NCBI GenBank assembly: GCA_030141605.1
Contig: JAQGDQ010000637.1
Span: 1 to 64,000, forward strand
From: Tubiluchus corallicola
Taxonomy: Eukaryota; Priapulida; Priapulimorpha; Priapulimorphida; Tubiluchidae
Direction: 5' to 3'
Length of the DNA stretch: 64,000 nt
In this document: positions 1 through 12,200 of the stretch, piece by piece
Position numbering within the stretch: position 1 is the first letter of the stretch
How the letters are laid out: each line of letters begins with the position of its first letter
Translations under genes and position numbers: made by a program
Notes under the pieces: model-generated
What the model saw: the letters and a program-made list of their open reading frames with translations, nothing else
Told to the model about the DNA's origin: nothing
Database searches by the model: none

Positions 1-1294
1 ATCATGTATATTAATTTCGCTGGTATATATGTAACCGACGAGGCTACGGCTCTGATGACGGCACTATTTTCAGCGATCTATACGTCAAATGAATGGTCCG
101 GACCCACTGATTTGCCATTGGGGTTTCATTTTTTGAATCTGGTCCACTGGGTGGAAATGAGGGGCGGCGAAAAACCTCCAAAATGGCCCTTTTTGACCGT
201 TTTTCAAAGATTTGCACCCTCGTGTAATGCAGATTAAGAGGCTATAATTATAATTATAATTCTCTTATTTCTAGAGAATAGGAATATGCCGAGAGTGCTG
301 CTCGTAAGGGTTTGATAGTCCGTTCAGTAAAAAAAGTCACTACACTTGTGTTCAAATTGATCTGAGAATTAAACCCATAGTCAATGTAGTAAATAAAAGT
401 TTATTGATACCAAGGTAACTGACAGTTACTCTTCACCGACTAGCCGAGGTTTCATGCAGTGACGTAACAGTAGTCGAAGGGTCACATAATAATCACAGTA
501 AATGAGATATACCACTTCACTAATCATTCAAGGTGACCAGGTTTCAGATAGACGTGTCATAAATCAGAGCTTATATTAGTGCTGATGATGATGGCAAAAT
601 AGTAGTTCATTTAATTTGTTCATAGTTCGAAAGTGTTAGAGCGAATCTTCACTGGTTAAAGTTTAAGAATTCACTACCAGGTAGTTCATGAACTGAGGTG
701 TTGATTTTACTCTTTAGTAGGTTTCAGTGTGTTGATTAACACCATGTAGGAGAAATGATCTAGCTGCATCTGATGGGGTTCTTTGACAGAGATTTATAGC
801 TCCTTGTAAAGAGGAGGAACAGAGCTGTATGAAGATGAGGGACTCTTTTCGGGTCACCTGAACCAGGAGAAGCAGGCGCAAGTTGATTGGAGGTTTCATT
901 TCAGAAGATTTTTACTGAGGCGAAGCCATTGTTGTAACGTCATTCCATTGTATTCTGCACGTAATTTTGGTTCAGTAAAAACAGCTGGATGTAGGTGGAT
1001 GTCGGATGTCCGCGCAATATTGAACATAAGTGCATTAATGCGGTGCCTTGGCTAGTTCAATTTTCAACAACAGTGATAAATGATAACTTCAGTTAAGCTC
1101 TGATTCCATTGCATTATCATAGTTACGTGATATAGAAAGAGTGGTTCTCGTTTAGTTTAGGTGATGAAGAGATAACTGCCAGATGAATTACAAAAACCAT
1201 AAATTTGTAAATGCCTGTAATGGTAATTTTTGGATGACTTTTCTGTTCTTTCTCTTGTTCACAATGATCTGCCTAAAAAGGGAAACTTTTACAG
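1..1294. other. Upstream or intron sequence of gene 1, no clear exon
   Basis: I see no convincing exon here. Positions 1-240 are more GC-rich than the surroundings and share a short motif, in inverted orientation, with about 30400. At 1183 an ATG opens a frame that runs into the first GAIN-like exon and carries a hydrophobic stretch (FWMTFLFFLLFTMICL) that could be a signal peptide. The same bases also make a good pyrimidine tract before a TTTTACAG acceptor at 1294, so the stretch may simply be intron. Confidence 0.45.
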
Positions 1295-1317
1295 GTGCAC
1301 ATGTTAATTTGTTGCAG

Positions 1318-3255
1318 GCCAGAGATGTGTCACTGAAATCACTGAAATTAGTTGATGATATTTCCAGTAGCATCATTAAACACAAGGTAGTACATGAAGA
1401 GGCAACTACGTTTACAACAGATTTAATGACAGTTTCACTGGAACGACTGAGAGTTACTGAACTTGGAGGTAGTTTTAGAAGCATTAGCTACATTCAGTAT
1501 GACTCAGTTAGCAATATTCAGCTTTTTGCTGTATTATTTTTAGCACGTAAAATCTTAGCACATTTTACAATTAATAACTGTATTTTTTACTTCTTATAGG
1601 TGCCCAGAAAAGCATGAAAGACATTGGATATTTTAAAATGCCCCCGTCCGATGTGCTATCAACTGAACAAGATTCTCTTGGTGTAGAGGTAATTAAGTAA
1701 TTTATTAAAAACTATCACGTAATAAAAGAAATGATAGGCAGAAGATACAGTATCATACATTATGCACTAATTAATTATTTAGCATACCGTAGGCAATGCT
1801 TATGTATATAAACTGGTTGTATGTTTGTAAAAATTTACCACTGATGATGACAGCAATAGCATTGTCGTAACGTTTTGACATGATTCTTAACTATGTAAAT
1901 TCAAAGTTTTAATAAAATTGTAGTGTTGTAACTATAAATTTTTAACTGATGTAGGTGTTTATAATTGTATAATAATAAATAATCTATTAATTGTATCTAA
2001 TCTTGCCATTAACGATAATCTCCCAGTTACTCAATTGTTGTTAATTACACAAATTGTTAATTAACTTACCATTTAGTGCCAATGCAAGCTGCTAAAACTC
2101 AAATGCTTCTGGATGTTCTTTCACTTCATAGGCTCAATTTAATGCAATGGTAATTCTTTATTTTTGACTTAATAACATTTCTGGCAGTTGTATTACATGG
2201 AGGACAATCCATTTGCCTGGAACGAGTCTGCAGTTTTGGTTGACACACCTATAGCTAGCATCTCTATCAGTGAACATAAGAATCTTTCATTTGTGGAAAG
2301 GCAGTTTGAAAAACCGCTGGAATTTTTTCTGAAAGTTGCAGGTACAAATAACAAAATCAATTTACACTCATATCTCGGTTTGCGAGTCCTCTCTTTTACG
2401 GATAGTGGAAAATTTGGACAGTGTCTGGTCTCTTAAAATGATCAGCATACTACTACGGACACAGTCCTTTGTTTCGCGAGCTGACTGCTATTTGACCTGC
2501 CCTCACTTTGTTTATATCAATACATCAGTGTAATCAAGCAGCGTGTAACGACTGTACTTAAAAGTGCAAAAAGAGTATAGAGTCAGTTATGCGGTGTAAT
2601 TTGAGTCAAATGTCGACAGTTTTATATACTTCTGCATTGGAGCAACCTGTACTAGACGTTTTTGCCACATTAAGGCAATTGCTTCTAAATTACCATTATT
2701 CTAATACAGGGCATACTATAATAATTGTCATAGTATCGGAAATATGGACAATCGGCAATCTTAGACCGACGTCGCCCCGATTTTGTCCGACAAACCAGGA
2801 TATGAGTGTATAAATTTCTAAAATGTAACTGAGACATAAAATTTTGCGTTTTGGTTTATGATTGTTTAAGCCTTTCGTATTATGTGTATGCATGTTTGTT
2901 TACAGCTGATTTTGTAGCGTCCATCGTGGCCACTATGATTATAATTATGAATATGGTTATATTCATTATAATGATAATAACGAAGATTTTTTTATTTTTA
3001 TGAACAGCAAAAATGTTGACCTTCTTAACGGTTATCATCACCTCAAGCAATGTTTGTTACTGATTCTGTAGATGCTAGTAAGTTGAGCAGTTTTATTTTT
3101 TTCTAGGAATAAATGTTGTCACCGTTGATTCGTACATCTTACAGACGACTGGCAATGTCTCCAACAAACACATCACAGTACATTCTTTCACAGTTGATGC
3201 TTATAGTAATGCTTTACTGATATTTCAGCATCTGCCAGTAGAAGTGTTGCTTAAG
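1318..3255 (+). CDS. Gene 1 exons 1-4: GAIN-like region upstream of the GPS
   Basis: Exons 1318-1468 (or from an alternative acceptor at 1295), 1600-1688, 2188-2341 and 3107-3255 join in one frame. The reading includes GYFKMPPSDVL, a NPFAW motif, then strand-rich sequence ending ALLIFQHLPVEVLLK. The next exon continues with NVKPTIGDF. This matches the stretch between REJ and GPS in polycystin-1/PKDREJ proteins, where a mostly beta fold (GAIN subdomain) holds the autoproteolysis site. Several N-x-S/T sequons fit an extracellular location. The first exon's helical part may overlap the end of a REJ/GAIN-A region whose beginning is not visible. Confidence 0.75.
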
Positions 3256-6200
3256 GTAAATGACGTCATTAGGAAAGGTGATAATGTATTGAACCTCCGA
3301 ACTTCAGTAGCTCACAAAATTTGAATCAACAAACCCTCAGACTGATACTGCAACTTTGTTTCTAAATACCTGAGTCTAAGCATTAAAATTCCACAGAGTG
3401 TCTTTGTTAGGAATTCTTAATTCTTTTTGGAAAAGGAAATAAAAAAGGGACACAAATTTGTAAGCAGTTCGGTAAAGACTGCACTGTCAATATGTTGAAT
3501 TTATCTCCTATTTTGGCCATGATGACCACCTAGGCTGTACTGGACGATACATTTAATAATTTCTTTATCTGATACACCTTTCTACTATGCCACTGTTACC
3601 AACGGTCATGGCTTCCTTCAGCTAAATATATTTTTTTACAAAACATTTTTTGTTTCTACTTGATACACAGTAAATCCTATGTCCAAATTACGCGTATTTT
3701 ACATCACTGATAATAGCATTTTTGAAAGTCATGTTTGCAGTTATTTTAAAAGTTGTTTTAAAGTACAGAACATTGAGTTCACATTCATCAGTTATTATAA
3801 AAGTTCTTTAACATAATTTTTAACAGAAACATTTTGATTATGAGATGCACAAACAAACAGAATAAAATTTACGCGATTATAATAATAATAATAATAATAG
3901 TAATAATTATTATAATAATAAATAATAATAATTTACGCGTATTTTTATTATGAAGGTAGGCCGTGAATATCTGTGATACACTAAGAATAAACTGAGAAAG
4001 AATGTGCCTATGAATCGACTTTTCCTTATGTGCAAGACAAAGAAACTGAAGTTTTCTTAACTTATTTGCATAATCACAGATATTATGGTACTTTGACAAT
4101 AGCAGTTCTCGGTACCTAATCAATAAAAATTGACACTATTAAAAAGTAATCAATCATAAAGTTTGTTTTACATTCTGTGTGTTGCTAAAGCATCTTTTTA
4201 CATTCTATGAGTTGCTAAAACATTGGTTTACATTCTATGAGTTGCTAAAGCATTGGTTTACATTGCGTGAGTTGCTGAATCATTGTTTAACATTGTGAGT
4301 TGTTAAAACTTTGTTTTACATTATGTGAGTAGCTAAAACATTATTTTATGTTAAGTGATTTGTTAAAACATTATTTTATATTCTGTGAGTTGGTAAATAA
4401 GTACAATATAGTTACATTTTACTGGTTTATCTCCTTCATTAAAGAAGGGATTTGGCGATCAGTAAGAATCATTTTTGTAAAGTGCTAAGGGATTTGCACA
4501 TTCATAATATGTACAACCAATAGAGAAAATTAATATACAGTTTATATGCTTCATTTTAGGTGGTGCTCAAAAAGAATGTTAAGCCAACAATTGGAGATTT
4601 TAGCGAAGGCTCAAATATCGTGTATAATATGCCTGTAATTTCAACTGATGCATACACCAGCAAGTCTCCAGACAATGTCCTAAGTTTTTACAATGATGAT
4701 AATGTTGCCGCTGATTATTATGTTGGCTTATTATTTGACTCATTCTACACCCCCTCGTGTTATAAGGCATCTTTGAAATGCAAGAGTGAATTTACAGAAT
4801 GTGCGGAAAATGCTACAAAGAATTGTTTGAATTCACAGATTTGCACACACACTAAAATCTTATTGTGCAGTGTTGATAAGTGCCTAGAAAAAGAACCTTG
4901 TTATACAGACTGGGTGAAATATTGTAAGAAAGCATCAACTAACTGTCACAATGCATACAATGTTTGTTATGGATCTGTGCTGGACACATGTGACAACTAC
5001 CACGCAATGTGCAGATCTAACTGTACATTATTTAAAAATACTTGCTTAAAAAGCTGCCAAAAAATGTATGAAAATTGCTTTGTGGCGCTTAATAACTCTT
5101 GTGAAATTCCAGCTCATTGTATTAGAAACACGGAAGCTGCTTGTGAGGAAACATTGTCTATTGAAGCTGACCGTGAAATCTGTAGACGTTTTTACCATGA
5201 TTGCAGTAAAAACTACACAAATGACTGTGAGAAGAATTTCTTCAGATGCAATGGTTCGTGTTACCAATGTCACCCCAACTGCGACTCAGCACTTGTTGAA
5301 GATTGTACGTCAGATTGTGACCAGACACTGCTGTCCTGCAAATCACCTATCAAAGAATTTTGCAGGATGGAAACCATAGCCTATGAGAAAATATGTGCCA
5401 ATATCACCTGGCTAGACGAGCCTACAAACATCTCCATACCAGAAGAAAACATTACCATAGGTATTGACGAGCAACTGAAGACTTTCCCTGATACATTGGG
5501 AACCTCTTTGAGTGCAAAACATTATGCAGCTATTTTATATTACATAACATGCAAATGTGCAATTTGGATTTTTTACTAAACATTTAGTGTTTGTATTTTG
5601 TACTTTTAATAAAAACAAATAAGTAAATAGAACCCCGTTATAACGCAACCTGCCCTTTATAATGCCAAAGCTCGCTTATTGCCAAATTTTCTTGCAAAAC
5701 AAAATGTCTATACATTTGCAAGACATGTATGTTTTAATGCACCGTGATATAACACCAAACCCACTTAATGCCAACATTTTGACTGTACGCTTGACTGTAG
5801 TTTCACTAGAATTCAGATTTCAATTTTTATTTTATAAATACTATCAAACCAGGAACACACGCACCATTCTACCCTGGCTTATCATTAAAGCATTGATTCA
5901 AAATAACTGTTTAGTTGCAGAGAATGTGATATATCAGATATCAATACAGACTGCAGACGTGAAATATGCAGGTACAGCAGCAAGTGTGTCATTACAGCTG
6001 CATGGAAAGCATATAGACTCTGATAAAATTACCTTGGACAGCTCTTTTGGAAGTTTTAGACGTGCACAGTAAGGAATTCTTAATATCTTTGTAATATCTG
6101 ACATAATTTAAAATTAGGCAGGTACAATACTCCTGTTTGTATCGTTCATGCAGAGTGTTTAGTTCAACTTTTGATACTGAAACGTTTATGGAGGTTATCC

Positions 6201-9200
6201 AATTTTCAAAGATGATAAATTTGAATGGTCATGGAAAAGTCTTTCTTCAACAAAACCTAATTTATAAACATTTTTTGTCAAAAAGAAAGGTGAACTATAA
6301 AAATCAGAGAAATGTTGCTGGTCCACTATTGTCTCTTTTCAGAACTGATGATTTCAACATATCAACTATATCCGTGGGGACACTAAATTTCATAAGTGTT
6401 TGGCATGACAACCGATTCGTTGGACCCGCCTGGCTATTAGAGAAGGTTGGTATTTTTGTTCAGAAATTTCTGCAAGTGCGTTTGTTGGTCATGTCAATTT
6501 GTTCAGACTGGTTATTGCAGGTGCGTTTGTTGATCATGTCAATTAGTTCAAAATGATTGTCACAGGTGCATTTATTGATCATGTCTATTTGTTCAGAATG
6601 GTTATTGCAAGTGTGTTTGTTGATCATGTCAATTTGTTCAGACTGGTTATTGCAGGTGTGTTTGCTGATCATGTCTATTTGTTCAAAATGGTTATTGCAG
6701 GTGCGTTTGCTGATCATGTCTATTTGTTCAAAATGGTTATTGCAGGTGCGTTTGCTGATCATGTCTATTTGTTCAGAATGGTTATTGCAGGTGTGTTTGT
6801 TGATCATGTTAGTTTGTTCAGAATGGTTATTGCAAGTGTGTTTGTTGATCATGTCAGTTTGTTCAAAATGGTTATTGCAGGTGTGTTTGTTGATCATGTC
6901 AGTTTGTTCAAAATGGTTATTGCAAGTGTGTTTGTTGATCATGTCAGTTTGTTCAGAATGGATATTGCAGGTGTGTTTGTTGATCATGTCAGTTTGTTCA
7001 AAATGGTTATTGCAAGTGTGTTTGTTGATCATGTCAGTTTGTTCAAAATGGTTATTGCAAGTGTGTTTGTTGATCATGTCAGTTTGTTCAAAATGGTTAT
7101 TGCAAGTGTGTTTGTTGATCATGTCTATTTGTTCAAAATGGTTATTGCAGGTGCGTTTGCTGAGCATGTCAGTTTGTTCAGAATGGTTATTACAGGTGTG
7201 TTTATTGATCATGTCAATGTGTTCAGACTGGTTATTGCAGGTGTGTTTGTTGAGCATGTCAGTTTGCTCAGAATGGTTATTGCAGGTGCGTTTGTTGATC
7301 ATGTCAGTTTGTTCAAAATGGTTATTACAGGTGTGTTTGTTGATCATGTCAATTTGTTTACAATGGTTATTGCAGGTGCGTTTGCTGATCATGTCAGTTT
7401 GTTCACACTGGTTATTGCAGATGTATTTGCTGATCATAATCGGTCTAATTTAAATAAGTACCGTGCTACATGCTGTCTTCAGAATGCCAGTAGTAAATTT
7501 GGTATGAAAATGAATAATTGTTTTAAGCATGTGGCAACTGTCAACAAACTGTGTGAGTGACAGTGCTTGCTCTACCTAGCAGCAGTCACTAGCAGTGCAG
7601 CGTACAGCGTGTTATTTCAGACATGTGCACATGGTCGCATTTGCATAACAGCCAAACACATCATTGTGCTGGGCAGTGAAGCAAACAGTACTACCCTCAC
7701 GTTCCCTGAACCTTACAAGTATAAACTAAGAACTAAAAAGACTTATTATAGTGAATATTATTAATAATATTGAGTGGAAATAGGGGATGCTGCAATTCCA
7801 CAGTACCTATACACGAGCCGCCATTGGTTAAGGTTATTTCTTTTTTCTTGTGTTTTTTTTACTTGCGACTTTTCCTGTTACTTTTTATCAGTGGCTTTTA
7901 GCTGTGACATTTTTACCCGAGGCCTTTTTACCTGGATTCATTTTGGCATGTTTTCTCAGATTAAACTTGCTGTTCGTGTTTTCTTGAGTTTTAGTTTGTT
8001 ACGCCGTCAGTTTTCTCTACGTGATCTCATATGCCATCTGTCTTTGTGTCTGAATAAGTAAATTGTTTTAAAGGATAATTAGTTTTATAGGTTAATGACG
8101 ACAAACAAAAACTTCACTATGTTTCAGCTACGATGATAAATCAGTTTTTTTTTGCTTAGGTTGTAATCCGAGTGAGTTATCTGGAATATGCATGTCCGTG
8201 CATGACGTGGCTTGAGGGAGATCCGTCCACTAATTTGCAGAAAATTCCGTGTTTTCTTGCTGCTAATTATACACCACCAGGTATAAAGTAAACAACAAAC
8301 TAAACTGCTTTCAATTGGCTTTGGATGTAAACACTTTTCTTCATTTCTTTTAATACGTCTATTTATCTGTGTTACTGTGTTAGTAAGACTGAAACCTTTA
8401 TCACTGTATTTTGTTGAATATGTAAAACACATTTTAAAATATGACAATTGGCTTCTTACAGATGTTGAAATGATGATTATAGTATCAATTATGGAATACG
8501 TTTGCAATAAAGAATCTTGTTCTTATTATTATCTTGTAATTGGTCTCTAAATGCATTTGTCATTGCTTAGATAACAATGAAACACTTAGTACATCATATT
8601 TAGAAGTAGATTTTTCCTATTATAATTTTTTCAAGCCTTATAGACTATATTAGCATAGTCACCAATGATTCAATTATATTAATAAATAATTCAGTTACTA
8701 ATAAATCAAAATAAATTCAATTTCACTGTTTCAGTTCCTCCACAAACAACCAGATATAACTTTTCTCTCAGTTTTTACTCGTCTCAATGTTTGTACTGGG
8801 ATGAAATGTTAGAGGAGTGGTCCCAAGCTGGATGTGAGGTATGATTAGACATCTGATGTTCTTGAAAACAATTGAACTTTCGTTCGTAAGAAGTTTAGTT
8901 TAGTCTGCAGATGTGAAAAGTCTAAAATGCACAAAGTGCTTTCATTCAGTTTCATGCAATAATACAGAATTTCATATAGTTTCACACAGTAATATACAGT
9001 TTCATGTAATATATTTTTCATACAGTTTCAGACAGTTTCATACAGTAATATAGAGTTTTATACAGTTTCTTACAGAATATTTTTCATACAGTAATACACA
9101 GTTTCAGACAGTTTCATACAGTATATTTTTCACACAATAATACAGAATTTCATACAGTTTCAGACAGTTTCATACAGTAATATACAGGTTCAGACACTTT

Positions 9201-12200
9201 CACACAGTATATTTTTCATACAGTAATATAGTGTTTCATACAGTTTCTTACAGTATATTTTTCATACGGTAATAATTTTTCTTTTTCAAACGAAGTTGCT
9301 CATAATATCAATGTTGGTTTTAAAAAGACGTTGGATTCTTCAACAGAAATGTTTTGTTTATTAATCAATATCAGATCTTTTAAAAACAAATTTGCTTGTT
9401 TTGGCCATTTTATACATCATAAGAGCCAGTGATGCCTTATCTCATTCTTGTTACTGAAACCTGGCTTGATGAAGGATTTGTTCATCTGCTGTTTTTCCAG
9501 TTGTATACATAGCTATTCGTAAGCAACACCCTACACATTTTATCTAATATTTCTGCATGCATGTAGTTAGAAGATGATTACTTTAGTCTGTAAGTGTTAA
9601 AACTAAAATGCGCAAAGTCTTTCGTACAGTAAAATTAGTTATGTGATCGTGTGGTTTTGCTACGTTTACTTTTTGTATACATTTCACATTTACATGGTGC
9701 AAGACTCCTCCTTCAGTCTTGTGTTTCATCTTAAACGATAAGCATTGAAATTATGTGAGATTCCGGCTCTATTATTACCATTTTACTAACTTAATGCTGT
9801 TTGTTCATGTATTAATGCATTAGCTCTCCATCTGAGAGGTCATGAGTTTGATACTGTCGGCAGGTCATGCCAAAGACTTGAAAATGATACGTGCTATTGC
9901 CCTACTTGGCGCGTAGTATTTAGGGTAAAATTGGGATAATATTAGTATCAGTTATGTAGGTATAGACTGTTATTTACAGTCGGTCCAAAGTCTCTTTGGA
10001 GCTTGTTTTAATTGTTCACGCAAAAAGCAACTTTAAATAAAATTATTATTATTATTATTTTGACGTTGCCTTTGCCATTGAAAATCAAGAGAACAACGAT
10101 GGCTGTCATTTTTGTGGACACTAAAATCTTTATTAGCATGTGCAGTTTTTGGTTTTGACCACCACGTCTCAGTCAACTTAATCATTGACTCCATCATTGC
10201 AGTCACACACTCCATGTTGCTACCACACTGCACATAAAACACGTTGCTGTATGTCTCTGTACATGTTTGGGGACAATTGACCTCAATTGTATAACATCAT
10301 AATGCAGTATCAAGTCTTAATTGTTTTTGTTTTATCGTGTTTTAATGATGATTGTTTGTAATCTGTTCAGGTGGGACCAAGAGCAACAATGACACAGATT
10401 CATTGTAAGTGTTATCACATGACTGCATTTTCCGGGAAGTTTGTCGTGAAGCCGAATTTTGTTCATCCATTCAAAGACATCATTCTCTTCTTGGAGTTTT
10501 TTGATAATCCAGTAGTTGTCCTGTTTGTGTTATTAATCTGGTTGCTTTACCTGATAATGTTTCTGTACGCCAGGAAGAATGATCGGAGAGATGCTTTGAG
10601 GGTTTGTAATTTCATTTCCGCTTTTTCCAGGTTTGAAGCCTGGATTTGAACCTTAACAGTGTTGATGCGTTAGTGTGTGGGTCAGTTTATTCAACTTTAA
10701 AATAATATAGGATGTTTTCAAATGAAGGCTTGGAATACGAATATTGTGATATACTGAAATATGCTGAACAGATGACAATGAAATGTAGTTGAGAATTAAG
10801 ACATTTAGGAAGAGATTATGCTACAACAATTGCTGGAATTGTGCACCATTAACTTAAAGTGCTAAACAAGACTGAAAAACTATGAAACACACGATAAAGA
10901 TCAACAAGTTGAATGCTTTGAATAACACTTATTATCTTGTTTAAAAACTCTTACTTATGCATTATGATATCATAATGACCTAAAAATAACATTATATTTG
11001 TATGGCTCGGTTTTGCAAACATATAATTTGGTTTTGTAAAATCCAATATGCGAAATAGCATTTCTATTGCACTGCAACACCACATAATTATCAAACAGAA
11101 AGACAATTCACTTAACACTTTGGATTTCTTTACCTTTAACACTTAAACTTATGTTAACAAAACTGTCTATAAAACTTAAAGTTAATTAATTCTACCACTG
11201 TAAAAATTTTTTTAGGTGCAGTGGTAGTTGCCATTTACAGTTTACCAACTGTTGGTAACTGATGGACTAGTGACTTTTTATAAGAGTTCTCTTCTTATGC
11301 AATTCAAATTTCTGCAGCTTACTTAACGTTTATGCAAAAATATCGCAAAATTAGCTATGTAATTTAATTGAAAGCAGTTGATGGTGTGTTGCTTCTCTTT
11401 AACCGATGAGTGACGTCATTGGTGGAAAAATAAGCATTCAAAATGGAAACACCAAGTGTGAAATAATCAGGACTTTAAAGTAATTTCATTAGTTACATGA
11501 AGTGCTTATCACACTTTCGTTTCTAAATACTTCTAACATTTTTCTAAAACATTAAAATAAGCTTAACTTTGATGAAGGCTTGGTCTTTTCTTTAACAACA
11601 ATCATTAGGCTTATGATTGTCCTTAATAGCCCTGCTGATTACAATTTGTTGTAGTTTTTTCTAGTGTGACATTTTGTAAAATTGTAGGTGTTTTCACAAG
11701 TTTAGATGTTTGTTTTAAGCATAAACTGTTCTCTGTACTGCCACTGCTTTTGATTCATAATAACTGTAACTTCACCAATGTGAAACAAGTTTATGCAATT
11801 CTCTATGGAATTAACTCTTTACATTGCTGGCTGCCTTGCAACGTTGTCTGCCCTGAAACGTTCTCCTAGGTCAAAACTTCAGTTTGAAGCAATATAAACT
11901 TTTACCTTTGCAGTAGGATTCACTCACCGTTCCAATGTTTGTGATCATTATTACACGTAAGTGTATAACACTGACTTATTTTAACGAAATGCAGTAACTT
12001 AATCATAACAAGCTACAGAAAGTGTTATCTCATAATTGTTGACAGGTTGGTGTTACAATTTTAGAAGACAATGATCCTTTTGATAAATATGCTTATCTCA
12101 TCATCGTTTACACTGGAATGAGAAAAGGTGCTGGGACAACATCTAATGTTACCATTGCTATAGAAGGTAAGCATATAGCAATGACGTTACTAGTCTACAT

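Noticed and set aside
4560-5579. Stand-alone single-exon gene for a secreted cysteine-rich protein
   Set aside because: The open frame begins at a splice acceptor without an ATG, and both its ends splice in phase into polycystin exons; the read-through is kept only as a possible isoform.
6460-7560. Three overlapping open frames of about 300-335 codons of 15-residue repeats
   Set aside because: By-product of the 45-bp minisatellite inside an intron; open on both strands.
10033-10242. 69-codon minus-strand frame
   Set aside because: No domain, overlaps a SINE tail and sits inside a gene 1 intron.
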